A DNA stretch of 8,273 nucleotides, taken from positions 1 to 8,273 of the forward strand of contig NZ_JOIY01000086.1 in assembly GCF_000720185.1 (NCBI RefSeq), in the 5' to 3' direction. Below are positions 1-6,473 of this stretch, one piece after another. The position numbers and the translations under genes were made by a program. Source of the stretch: Streptomyces sp. NRRL S-340. GTDB lineage: Bacteria > Actinomycetota > Actinomycetes > Streptomycetales > Streptomycetaceae. The notes below the pieces were generated by a model. It saw only the letters and a program-made list of their open reading frames with translations. It had not been told where the DNA came from and ran no database searches. The first letter of the stretch is position 1. Each line of letters opens with the position of its first letter.

Positions 1-58
1 CCACCCGCTGGAACAGGTCGTACAACTCGTCCGGCACCAAACGTTCCACGATCAGCAC
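1..58 (-). CDS. IS5-type transposase, N-terminal fragment (runs off left edge)
   Basis: Read leftward from a GTG at 58-56, the strand encodes VLIVERLVPDELYDLFQRV. This matches the opening of IS5-type transposases common in Streptomyces (DUF4096 N-terminal domain, usually written IVERLVPDxLWxLFQRV). Only 19 codons are in the window, so the catalytic DDE core and the state of the gene cannot be judged. The full gene would make a cut-and-paste transposase. The start could also be GTG 49-47. The terminal repeat of this element should lie just upstream on its strand, in about 59-125, which bears on who owns the inverted repeat at 96-125. The family call rests on a short but characteristic segment. 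Confidence 0.62.
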   Translation of the reverse strand, partial: MLIVERLVPDELYDLFQRV

Positions 59-95
59 AAGCCCAGACTACCGACCATGCCAAATGAGACGACAT

Positions 96-125
96 CTTAA
101 TACTCCAGCTGTAGATCGTGATCTT
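96..125 (+). repeat. Left terminal inverted repeat
   Basis: This is the reverse complement of 2457-2486 with a single mismatch, at position 99 against 2483. The inner 26 bp (100-125) are perfect. It lies 37 bp upstream of the leftward IS5-type transposase start and 166 bp upstream of the SMI1 start. The most likely role is the left transposase-binding end of the IS701-type element; the alternative is the end of the IS5-type element. Confidence 0.75.
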
Positions 126-291
126 GTTGACGGGCGTGACTGAGTGCGCTGGCTGGCTACTGAGGGGCTCAGCTGGCCGATGTGCGTGTTGTGCCGAGGG
201 GCCTGGGGCGTCGGGCCGTTCTTGAGCCCGTCGGGACGGCAGCAGTGGGCCCCGCGCCCCAGGTGGCGGTGGCTACACGTACGGTCTGCGC

Positions 292-972
292 ATGACCGAT
301 CAGTGGTGGGTGGGCGTGCGGGAGCGGGTCGAGGCGGCGGGTGCTGGGCCTTTTGGCAGCAAGGTGTTCGGGGCATTGGGACACCGATGGATCGTGGAGG
401 ACCCGCTTACCCAGGGCGAGCTTGTCGAACTTGAGGCTCAGACGGGCGTGCGGCTGCCAGAGGAGTACCGGGCCTTCCTGCTCCACGTCGGCGCGGGCGG
501 CGCCGGCCCCGCGTACGGCCTTTTCCCGGTTCGGCGCGTGCAAGGCCGCTGGCGTTGGGAAGGCGACGGCGCGGACCTGGCCGACCTGTCGAGGCTTGCC
601 GAGCCGTTTCCCGACCAGGGCCCGGACCCGAAGCTGCTCGACGACCTTCTTGCCCAACGCCCCGAGGAAGAGGACTTCGACGACATCGAGGACTTCGACG
701 ACGCCATCGGGGCGTGGGACGAGCGGTGGGAAGCCGTCATGTTCGCGCCGGAGCGCACCGCCGGCGCCATCGTGATTTCCCACCTGGGCTGCGCCCAGAG
801 AGAATGGCTGATCATCAGCGGCAGCCACCGTGGCACGATCTGGTCCGACTGCCGGGTGGACGACGTAGACCTCGCCCCGCTGCTCGACGACGACGGTGCG
901 CCGGTGACGTTCGCCCGCTGGTACACCGACTGGCTGGAGAAAGCCGAGCGCACAGCCCTGTCGGCACCGTAG
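292..972 (+). CDS. SMI1/KNR4 family protein
   Basis: The 226-residue product has the SMI1/KNR4 (SUKH) fold pattern. An N-terminal helix region leads to the hallmark segment RLPEEYRAFLLHVGAGGAGP (about residues 55-74), followed by YGLFPVRR and, later, AIVISHLGCAQREWLIISG, then GTIWSD near residue 185. A very acidic stretch rich in D and E lies around residues 122-148. No signal peptide or membrane segment is seen, so it should be cytoplasmic. In bacteria many members are immunity proteins against polymorphic toxins; others have no known role. No toxin gene is visible next to it. It sits alone between the left inverted repeat and the transposase, which suggests a passenger of the mobile element. 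The ATG at 292 has no strong ribosome binding site, but homology to the family starts soon after it. The family call is firm; immunity function is only inference. Confidence 0.88.
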   Translation: MTDQWWVGVRERVEAAGAGPFGSKVFGALGHRWIVEDPLTQGELVELEAQTGVRLPEEYRAFLLHVGAGGAGPAYGLFPVRRVQGRWRWEGDGADLADLSRLAEPFPDQGPDPKLLDDLLAQRPEEEDFDDIEDFDDAIGAWDERWEAVMFAPERTAGAIVISHLGCAQREWLIISGSHRGTIWSDCRVDDVDLAPLLDDDGAPVTFARWYTDWLEKAERTALSAP

Positions 973-1010
973 GCCTCTGCTGTTGGGCGTTGCGGTTGTC
1001 GAACGGGCTA

Positions 1011-1067
1011 AGAGCTGCGAACAAAAGTGGGCGCCGCCCGCCGGGGCCCACTTTTGTTCGCAGCTCT
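1011..1067. terminator. Perfect 22-bp stem-loop, likely bidirectional terminator
   Basis: Bases 1011-1032 and 1046-1067 are exact reverse complements around a 13-nt loop (1033-1045). The arms contain ACAAAAGTGGGC and its complement, so each strand presents a short T run inside the stem rather than after it. The stem lies 38 bp after the SMI1 stop and 69 bp before the transposase start. A factor-independent terminator that separates the two genes is the simplest reading; actinobacterial terminators often lack a trailing U tract. The perfect symmetry also allows a role as a protein-binding or structural site of the element. Confidence 0.65.
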
Positions 1068-1136
1068 AAGTAGGGCCCTCAGCCACAGTGGGGCCGGTGC
1101 GGAAACGCGTGCGGCCACCGATGATCATCGTGAGTT

Positions 1137-2457
1137 GTGTGGACTAACGACGAGACGGTGGCCGCAGGTCACAGCATAGATCCCGCCCGATGGCGGGAGG
1201 CGTTCGAGGGCCTGATGGGGCGGATCGCGGGACGGTTCTCCCGGGTTGAACCCCGCCTGCGAGCCGGGCGGTTGGTGCTGGGCCTGCTGTCGGACCTGCC
1301 TCGCAAGAACTGCTGGACCATCGCGGAGTGGGCCGGGGAGGCCAGCCCGCACGGCATGCAGCACCTGCTGTGCCGGGCGGTCTGGGACGCCGATGCCATC
1401 CCTGACGATGTGCGCGAGTACGTCGTCGAGCACCTCCGTGACGAGGCCGCGGTGCTGGTCGTCGACGAGACCGGCGACGTGAAGAAGGGCACCCGCACCG
1501 TCGGGGTCCAGCGCCAGTACACCGGCACGGCCGGACGGATCGAGAACGCCCAGGTCGCGGTCTACCTCGTCTACGCGGGCGAGCGGGGGCACGCAGCGGT
1601 GGACCGGGAGCTGTACCTCCCACGGTCCTGGACGTGCGACCCGGCACGCTTCCGGGCCGCCGGGCTCGGCGGGGACACCGCCTTCGCGACCAAGCCGGAT
1701 CTGGCCCGCACGATGATCGAACGGTTCCTGGACGCCGGACACCGCGTGGGCTGGGTGACCGGGGACGAGGTCTACGGCAGCAACCCGGCACTGCGGGCGG
1801 CTTTGGAGGAACGCGGCATCGGCTATGTCCTCGCGGTGGCCTGCTCGGCCGAAGTCGCGACTCAAGGCGGTAAGTTCCGGGCAGACGTCCTGGCCAAGCG
1901 GCTACCGAAGCGGGCCTGGCAGAAGCTGTCGGCCGGACGCGGCGCGAAGGGGCACCGCTTCTACGACTGGGCGGTCATCGATCTGGCCGGCCCCGACCGA
2001 CCCGGGTCACCAGCAGCTGCTGATCCGCCGTAACCGTGCCACCGGCGAACTGGCCTACTACTGGTGCTTCTCACCCCAGCCGGTGCCGCTGAGCAAGCTG
2101 GTGCGGGTCGCCGGATCCAGATGGCGGGTGGAGGAGACCTTCCAGACCGAGAAGGGGCTCGCCGGACTCGATGAGCACCAGGTCCGCCGCTGTCCCTCCT
2201 GGACCCGATGGGTCACCCTGGCCATGCTCGCCCACGCCTTCCTCGTCGTCGTTCGTGCCGACGAACACGCCCGCCGTCCCGGACCGGCCGACCTGGTCCC
2301 ACTGTCTTGCAACGAGATCCAGCGCCTGTTCATCTCGCTCGTCGTCCGGCCGGTCCACGACGCAGCCCACCGGCTCGGCTGGTCCGACTGGCGACGTCGC
2401 CATCAAGCCCGGTCCTGCACCAGCCATCACCGGCGACAAGCCGCATCCCAGACATGA
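1137..2457 (+). pseudogene. IS701-type transposase, split by a frameshift
   Basis: The product is a DDE transposase of the IS701 type seen in many Streptomyces. The first frame (1137-2033, GTG start) carries WREAFEGLMGRIAGRF, LPRKNCWTIAEWAG, the first catalytic Asp in VVDETGD (residue 110), RTVGVQRQYTGTAGRIENAQ and the second Asp in TGDEVYG (residue 210). It then runs out of homology into SPAAADPP and stops. Homology resumes one base forward at HQQLLIRRNRATGELAYYW and continues through RWRVEETFQ, whose Glu (codon 2131-2133) is the expected third catalytic residue, to the TGA at 2455-2457. Skipping one base at about 2007 restores a normal full-length protein. As written the enzyme lacks its third acid and is inactive, unless the ribosome shifts +1 at CCC-GGG-T (2001-2007). 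A sequencing error would also explain it. Confidence 0.88.
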
Positions 2458-2486
2458 AGATCACGATCTACAGCTGGAGTATCAAG
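2457..2486 (+). repeat. Right terminal inverted repeat
   Basis: This arm is the inverted partner of 96-125 (29 of 30, 26 consecutive). It begins on the final A of the transposase stop codon, as commonly seen at the 3' end of compact insertion sequences. This abutment is the main reason for assigning the repeats to the IS701-type element. Confidence 0.8.
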
Positions 2487-2949
2487 GGCGTGGGGCCGGG
2501 CCCCGCCGCTGTGGTGCTGGCCGTCTGCCCGGCCGGATCCGCGCTCGGCCGGTTCACGGCTGACCTCAGGACGCGGAGATCCTGGCCAAGCGCGTTCACA
2601 AGGTGTTTGCCGACCGGTCGTACTCGCGGGGGTCCTGCGCTGTGCTGGGAGGGACGGGGCCCGGCTGGAAGGGTCGGGGTGCTGCTGGGAGGCTGGTATC
2701 GGTCGTGGTGAGCGCGGTGGTCATTGGGTGTCGGTGGTCGCCGGGTGTCGGGGGGCGCGCGAGGTGTGGCTCTGACCGCGCTGTACTGCTGTTGGGTGCC
2801 CTGATCGAGCGCAGTCCGCCCGGTGTCGTCCGGTTCAGCGATGCGCGGGACGTCCACGGGGAAAAGCCCCCTGATCCCGTCGGGACGCTGTGACGGCGGA
2901 CCGGGCACGGGCCGTGATCGCCTACGCAGGGGGGCGGAGCCGCGGCTGG
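2487..2949. other. Intergenic stretch without a convincing gene
   Basis: This stretch lies between the right end of the transposon and the 3' end of the LysR gene. Frames open here read as low-complexity, Arg/Pro/Gly-rich translations without a recognisable domain. A short segment around 2570-2630 reads DAEILAKRVHKVFADRSYS on the plus strand, but it is closed by a stop just upstream and I do not recognise it; it could be debris of an older gene. Two imperfect 17-bp tandem copies (2717-2733, 2734-2750; 14 of 17 identical) and a small GGGG-AAAAG-CCCC hairpin (2858-2870) are the only structures seen. Confidence 0.5.
2858..2871 (-). terminator. Small hairpin downstream of the LysR gene
   Basis: GGGG (2858-2861) pairs with CCCC (2867-2870) around AAAAG, about 80 bp past the stop of the leftward LysR gene. 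Read on its strand it is GGGG-CTTTT-CCCC, so the T run falls in the loop. It is a weak terminator candidate because the stem is only four pairs. Confidence 0.25.
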
Positions 2950-3879
2950 TCATGGCGCGGGGATCGGTCCGTCCCGGTGGGTTCCGGTAAGCAGAGCTTC
3001 GGCATGCCTGCGGAAAGCGGTGACCAGACGGCCGCGGTCGTCGGCGCGGGTGGCGAGTACGACCTGGCTGGGTTCGACTCCCTGCAACGGGACGGTGGTC
3101 AGGCTGGGATGCAGGCCGGTCGCGTGGTCGAGGGGCGGTCCGATGGCCACGGCCTGCCCGGCGGCGATGAGTTCGTGCTTGTCCTCAAGAGCTTCGACCA
3201 GGGGACCCTCGGGCGCGGGCCGCCCGTCGGGCCGGGGATCGAGCCGCCAGTAGGCGTTCAGCAACGCATCGGACTGGCGTACGTGGGGGATCGGTTCGTC
3301 GGCGATGTCGCCGAGGGTGACGGACTCCTGGCAGGCCAGACGGTGGTCCCGGGGCACGACCAGCACGCGCGGTTCGTCGTAGAGGACGGTGACACGCAGC
3401 CGGTCGGTGGGGAACGGCAGGCGCGTCACCACCGCGTCGGCGCGGTGCTCCAGCAGCGCGCCGCGCGAGTCGTTCCAGGCGAGCAGGCGGGTGTGGACCT
3501 CGGCATCGGGGTTGCGGTCGCGCAGGGCCCGCACGGCCGCAGTGATGGCCAGCCCCCTCGTATAGCCGATGGTGATGCTGCCGGGCCGGGCCGCGGCCCG
3601 GGTGCGGGCCATCGCCTCGGCCGCGGCGCGCAGCAGCCCCTGGGCCTGAGGCAGGAAGACCTCGCCGGCCTCGCTGAGCCGGGTGCCGCGCGTGGTGCGG
3701 TCGAGCAGGCGGACGCCGACTTGCTGTTCGAGGCGGCGGATCTGCCGGCTCAGCGACGGCTGCGTGGTGTGCAGCGCCTCGGCGGCACGACCGAAGTGCT
3801 GGTGCTCGGCGACCACCGTGAAGCACTGCACCAGCCGCAGGTCGAGGTCCACGGGTGCGGGGAAGCGTTCGGACACCAC
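2950..3879 (-). CDS. LysR-type transcriptional regulator
   Basis: This 309-residue protein has the usual LysR length and plan. The N-terminal winged helix-turn-helix spans about residues 12-70, with the family signature FGRAAEALHTTQPSLSRQIR (residues 29-48), then RRLEQQVGVRLLDRTTRGTR and a linker helix. The effector domain starts near residue 97 with GSITIGYTRG and contains ADAVVTRLPF and DEPRVLVVPRDHRLA. Such proteins bind a small-molecule inducer and usually control the divergently transcribed neighbour, here the epoxide hydrolase operon, whose start is 91 bp away. Start codons are GTG at 3879 or the adjacent GTG at 3876; a GAGTGGGG-like purine run precedes them. A long ORF on the opposite strand is only its shadow. 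The ligand is unknown, but a substrate or product of the adjoining enzymes is the natural guess. Confidence 0.93.
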   Translation of the reverse strand: MVSERFPAPVDLDLRLVQCFTVVAEHQHFGRAAEALHTTQPSLSRQIRRLEQQVGVRLLDRTTRGTRLSEAGEVFLPQAQGLLRAAAEAMARTRAAARPGSITIGYTRGLAITAAVRALRDRNPDAEVHTRLLAWNDSRGALLEHRADAVVTRLPFPTDRLRVTVLYDEPRVLVVPRDHRLACQESVTLGDIADEPIPHVRQSDALLNAYWRLDPRPDGRPAPEGPLVEALEDKHELIAAGQAVAIGPPLDHATGLHPSLTTVPLQGVEPSQVVLATRADDRGRLVTAFRRHAEALLTGTHRDGPIPAP

Positions 3880-3970
3880 CCCACTCTAACTGCACTTATG
3901 TACAAACCGTATTACCTGTATCGGAACAATCATTGGACTGCGCGCTCGTCGTGGCCGCACCGTGGTGGCC
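3880..3970. promoter_or_regulatory. Divergent promoter/operator region between LysR gene and epoxide hydrolase
   Basis: The only gap between the two divergent starts contains a conspicuously AT-richer core (about 3888-3934) in otherwise very GC-rich DNA. It has a TAC-N5-GTA inverted repeat (3901-3911) and two GTAT copies (3909-3912 and 3918-3921). This is where a LysR protein would be expected to bind and where both promoters must lie. I could not assign firm -10/-35 boxes or a perfect T-N11-A motif. Confidence 0.5.
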
Positions 3971-5080
3971 ATGACACCGGACAGCGTGACACCGTTTCGT
4001 ATCCACATCCCCGACAGTGCCCTGGAGGATCTGAAGGACCGGCTCCACCGGGTACGCCTTCCCGGCCGGGAGACGGCACCGGACAACAGCCAGGGCGTGC
4101 AGCGAGAACGCCTTGAGGAGCTGCTGGAGTACTGGGCCACCGGGTACGACTGGCGCGATCTGGAGCGGCGGCTCAACGGCCTGGGCCAGTTCCGCACGAC
4201 CATCGACGGGCTCGGCCTCCACTTCATGCACATACGCTCACCCCGCCCCGACGCCACCCCCCTGGTGCTCCTGCACGGATGGCCGGGCTCGTTCCTGGAG
4301 TTCCTGGGGACCGCCGGCCCGCTCACCGAGCGCGGCTTCCACCTAGTCGTCCCCTCGATGCCCGGCTACGGCTTCTCCGACCAGCCCGCCTCGACAGGCT
4401 GGGACCCGGACCGGATCGCCCGCGCGTACGGCGTGCTCATGTCGCGCCTCGGTTATGACTCCTACCTGGCCCAGGGAGGCGACTGGGGCGGTGTCATCGC
4501 GACCCGCATGGGGGCGCAGCGGCCGCCGGGCCTGCGTGCGATCCACGTCAACTTCCCCGAATTCCTCGCTGCACCACCGGTCGGCGACGCCCCGATCCCA
4601 CAAGAGAAGACCGCACTCGAACAGGGCAGTCGCTTCCTCGCCGTCCATTCCGGATACCACCTCGTACAGCGCACCCGGCCGCAGACCATCGGCTACGCTC
4701 TGACCGACTCTCCGGCCGGGCAGGCCGCCTGGATCTACGAGAAGTTCCTCGACTGGACCCGGCCCGACGCCCTCACCCCCGACGAGATCCTCGACCACAT
4801 CTCCCTGTACTGGTTCACCGGCACCGCTGCTTCCTCTGCCCGCCTGTACTGGGAGTACGCGCGGCAGCCGCTCGCTCTGACCGAGCTGGACCTTCCCGTC
4901 GGGGTCAGCGTCTTCCCGGACGAACTGACGCGTACCCCGCGCATCTGGGCCGAGCGCGCCTATCACGACCTGCGCTACTTCAACGACGACATCCCCGCGG
5001 GCGGCCACTTCGCTGCTCTGGAGCAGCCCGGACTGTTCGCCGAGGAGATCGTCAAGTTCGCACGGACGGTGAACGCGTGA
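3971..5080 (+). CDS. Microsomal-type epoxide hydrolase (alpha/beta hydrolase)
   Basis: The 369-residue enzyme should add water to an epoxide to give a vicinal diol. The first ~105 residues are the epoxide hydrolase N-terminal domain (PF06441 type: FRIHIPDSALEDLKDRLHRV, WATGYDWRDLERRLN, LGLHFMHIRS). The alpha/beta hydrolase fold follows with the oxyanion motif HGWPGS (102-107), PGYGFSD, and the nucleophile Asp171 in QGGDWGG. The acid Glu318 (FPDEL) and His346 (GGHFAALE) complete the triad, with spacing close to that of mammalian microsomal epoxide hydrolase. All three residues are present, so it should be active. No membrane anchor is visible, so it is probably soluble, as bacterial relatives are. 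ATG 3971 was chosen; an in-frame GTG at 3962 would add three residues. Its stop overlaps the next start (GTGA), so it heads a coupled operon divergent from the LysR gene. Confidence 0.92.
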   Translation: MTPDSVTPFRIHIPDSALEDLKDRLHRVRLPGRETAPDNSQGVQRERLEELLEYWATGYDWRDLERRLNGLGQFRTTIDGLGLHFMHIRSPRPDATPLVLLHGWPGSFLEFLGTAGPLTERGFHLVVPSMPGYGFSDQPASTGWDPDRIARAYGVLMSRLGYDSYLAQGGDWGGVIATRMGAQRPPGLRAIHVNFPEFLAAPPVGDAPIPQEKTALEQGSRFLAVHSGYHLVQRTRPQTIGYALTDSPAGQAAWIYEKFLDWTRPDALTPDEILDHISLYWFTGTAASSARLYWEYARQPLALTELDLPVGVSVFPDELTRTPRIWAERAYHDLRYFNDDIPAGGHFAALEQPGLFAEEIVKFARTVNA

Positions 5081-5529
5081 AGACGGCCGTGATCAAAGGG
5101 GACACGGACGGTATCGGGCGCGGCCCCGCACGTATCCACCTCCAGCGTGGGGACCGGGCCGTGGACGTCGGGACTGGCCAGGCTGAAGCCGCGTCCGGCG
5201 CCCGGTCCATCCGGGCCGACCTGGAACCCGCCGACGAGAACGGGTGGCTGACCGGCCGGCTCTCCGCCGAACTCGACACGATCGACGCCCTCGACCGCGG
5301 TGCCCGGCTCCATCGCTCCCGGCGTCCGGAGACCACCGACGGCCCGGAGCCCAAGGTCACGCTGACCTCCCCCAGCCGACACTTGCCCAGCCACCCCCTG
5401 GCTGGCCTACCCGACCGCGCTGCTGATCCGATCGTGCCAGACTTCGGCGACGCCGGGCGCTCGGACCCCCACGTCGGCGTCGGCGCACCACGGCTCCACG
5501 ACTACACCCGGCAGGTGCTTGCCCGATGA
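5077..5529 (+). CDS. Short-chain dehydrogenase-like ORF, truncated and eroded
   Basis: The 150-residue product starts MKTAVIKGDTDGIGRG, which resembles the cofactor motif of an SDR (normally TGGxxGIGR) with the first Thr and one Gly replaced. HLQRGDRAVDVGTG, SIRADLEPADEN and AELDTIDALDRGARLHRS follow the order of SDR strands beta2, beta3 and beta4, but hydrophobic core residues are often replaced by Pro, Asp, Arg or Gly. Normal SDRs have about 250 residues. No YxxxK catalytic motif is present, so a dehydrogenase activity is unlikely. Yet the frame is fully open, has high GC at third positions, and is joined to both neighbours by 4-bp overlaps (GTGA 5077-5080, ATGA 5526-5529). It may be a decaying SDR still translated as a coupling bridge, or a repurposed small protein. 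The SDR origin is inferred by eye. Confidence 0.6.
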   Translation: MKTAVIKGDTDGIGRGPARIHLQRGDRAVDVGTGQAEAASGARSIRADLEPADENGWLTGRLSAELDTIDALDRGARLHRSRRPETTDGPEPKVTLTSPSRHLPSHPLAGLPDRAADPIVPDFGDAGRSDPHVGVGAPRLHDYTRQVLAR

Positions 5530-6416
5530 AATGGGTCAGCTACCGCTCCGCCGACGGCTCCCCGCGCTGCGGCGTGGTGCACAACAGCAAGATCCACACC
5601 GTGGGCGTGAGCCTGCTGGAACTGCTACGTGCCGAAGGCGGCCTGGAGGCCGCCGCAACCAGGGAACCGACCGAGATCGTCGAGCTGGCCACAGCCAGCC
5701 TGCTGGCGCCGATACCGGTGCCCCCGGCGGTCCGGGACTTCGCCGCGTTCGAACGCCACATCAGCAACGCGGGCAAGGCAGCCGTCGGCGACAGCACGGT
5801 CAGCCCGGTCTGGTACGAGTATCCGCTCTTCTACTTCTCCAACCCGGCGGCGATCAAAGGACCGTACGACGAGGTACCCATTGCCCCGGGCGCTCAGTTG
5901 TGGGACTACGAGGTCGAGGTCGCCGCGGTGATCGCCGGCGACTGCTCCAACCTTGACGCGGCCACGGCGGAGAGTCACATCGCCGGCTACCTGGTCTACT
6001 GCGACTGGAGCGCACGCGACATCTCCGCGAGAGAGATGGCATTCGTGTACGGCCCGTCCAAGAGCAAAGACGCCTCGACCAGCCTGGGCCCGTTCCTCGT
6101 CACCCCCGACGAACTGGAACCCTACCGCTCGCACAAGGGCTATGCGCTGCGCATGGACGGGTACGTCAACGACGAGCACTACGGCGGCGGCAACTGGAAC
6201 GAGATCCACTGGTCGTTCGGCCAGATGCTGGCGCACGCGTCGCGCGGCACCACGCTACGAGCCGGTGACATCCTCGCCAGCGGCCCCGTGGGCACCGGCT
6301 GCATCCAGGAGCTGTCCGGCAACCGCCCCTATCTGACACCGGGAGACACGGTCCGGATCGAAGTGCAGCAACTCGGCGCGATCTCCGCACGGATCACCGC
6401 CCCGGAGCCGCCCTGA
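5526..6416 (+). CDS. Fumarylacetoacetate hydrolase (FAH) family protein
   Basis: The 296-residue protein has a short N-terminal domain (about 1-65) and a C-terminal FAH fold. Metal ligands expected for the family are visible: Glu129 and Glu131 in WDYEVEVAAVI, and Asp160 in CDWSARD (usual form NDxSARD). KSKDASTSLGPFLVT (usual KxxDxxxPLGPxxV), the segment WSFGQMLAHASRGTTLRAGD and GPVGTGC follow in the normal order. Family members hydrolyse C-C bonds of acylpyruvates or dioxo acids, or act as isomerases, hydratases or decarboxylases in aromatic and polyketide-like breakdown, with Mg or Mn. The exact substrate cannot be told. The start ATG overlaps the stop of the preceding ORF (ATGA), with a GGCAGGT ribosome site inside that ORF. 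A role downstream of the epoxide hydrolase is inferred from the coupling. Confidence 0.92.
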   Translation: MKWVSYRSADGSPRCGVVHNSKIHTVGVSLLELLRAEGGLEAAATREPTEIVELATASLLAPIPVPPAVRDFAAFERHISNAGKAAVGDSTVSPVWYEYPLFYFSNPAAIKGPYDEVPIAPGAQLWDYEVEVAAVIAGDCSNLDAATAESHIAGYLVYCDWSARDISAREMAFVYGPSKSKDASTSLGPFLVTPDELEPYRSHKGYALRMDGYVNDEHYGGGNWNEIHWSFGQMLAHASRGTTLRAGDILASGPVGTGCIQELSGNRPYLTPGDTVRIEVQQLGAISARITAPEPP

Positions 6417-6459
6417 CCTACCCGATGCACCAAAGACAATCCTGACCCTTCCACTTGCC

Positions 6460-6464
6460 GGGAG
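6460..6464 (+). promoter_or_regulatory. Ribosome binding site of the SCO6745-like gene
   Basis: GGGAG lies nine bases upstream of ATG 6474. It is the clearest Shine-Dalgarno match in the operon and fixes this start; the gene is therefore translated on its own, unlike the three genes before it. Confidence 0.6.
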
Positions 6465-6473
6465 ACCACTGCA

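Larger units (their letters stand above)
96..2486 (+). mobile_element. IS701-type element carrying a SMI1/KNR4 passenger gene
   Basis: Two inverted 30-bp arms, 96-125 and 2457-2486, match at 29 of 30 positions with 26 in a row perfect (100-125 and 2457-2482). They enclose an IS701-type transposase whose stop codon touches the right arm, as is usual for an insertion sequence end. The left arm lies about 1 kb upstream of the transposase, and the space between holds a complete SMI1/KNR4 gene and a large stem-loop. IS701-family elements are normally about 1.4-1.6 kb with only a transposase, so this 2.39-kb unit looks like an IS with a passenger gene. No clear target duplication is visible. The bases next to the arms if the ends are set at 101 and 2481 are TTAA and TCAA, which match at 3 of 4. 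Alternatively the left arm belongs to the neighbouring IS5-type element. Confidence 0.6.

Noticed and set aside
169..828. 219-residue minus-strand open frame
   Set aside because: It is the antisense shadow of the SMI1/KNR4 gene, which has clear family motifs.
1119..1130. 12-bp palindrome CGATGATCATCG upstream of the transposase
   Set aside because: It could be an operator, but one short palindrome without a repeat or promoter match is not enough to call.
2492..2504. GGGGC-CGG-GCCCC palindrome just outside the right repeat
   Set aside because: A short GC palindrome is expected by chance at this base composition, and no gene ends here other than the transposase.
2717..2750. Two tandem 17-bp repeats as a possible array or iteron
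   Set aside because: Only two copies with three mismatches in low-complexity GT-rich DNA; too little for a CRISPR array or origin.
2468..2953. 161-residue minus-strand open frame
   Set aside because: It is Pro/Arg/Ser-rich with no domain and runs across the transposon end, so it is probably chance.
2890..4116. 408-residue plus-strand open frame
   Set aside because: It lies antisense to the LysR gene, has no recognisable domain and reflects the high-GC third-position bias of the real gene.
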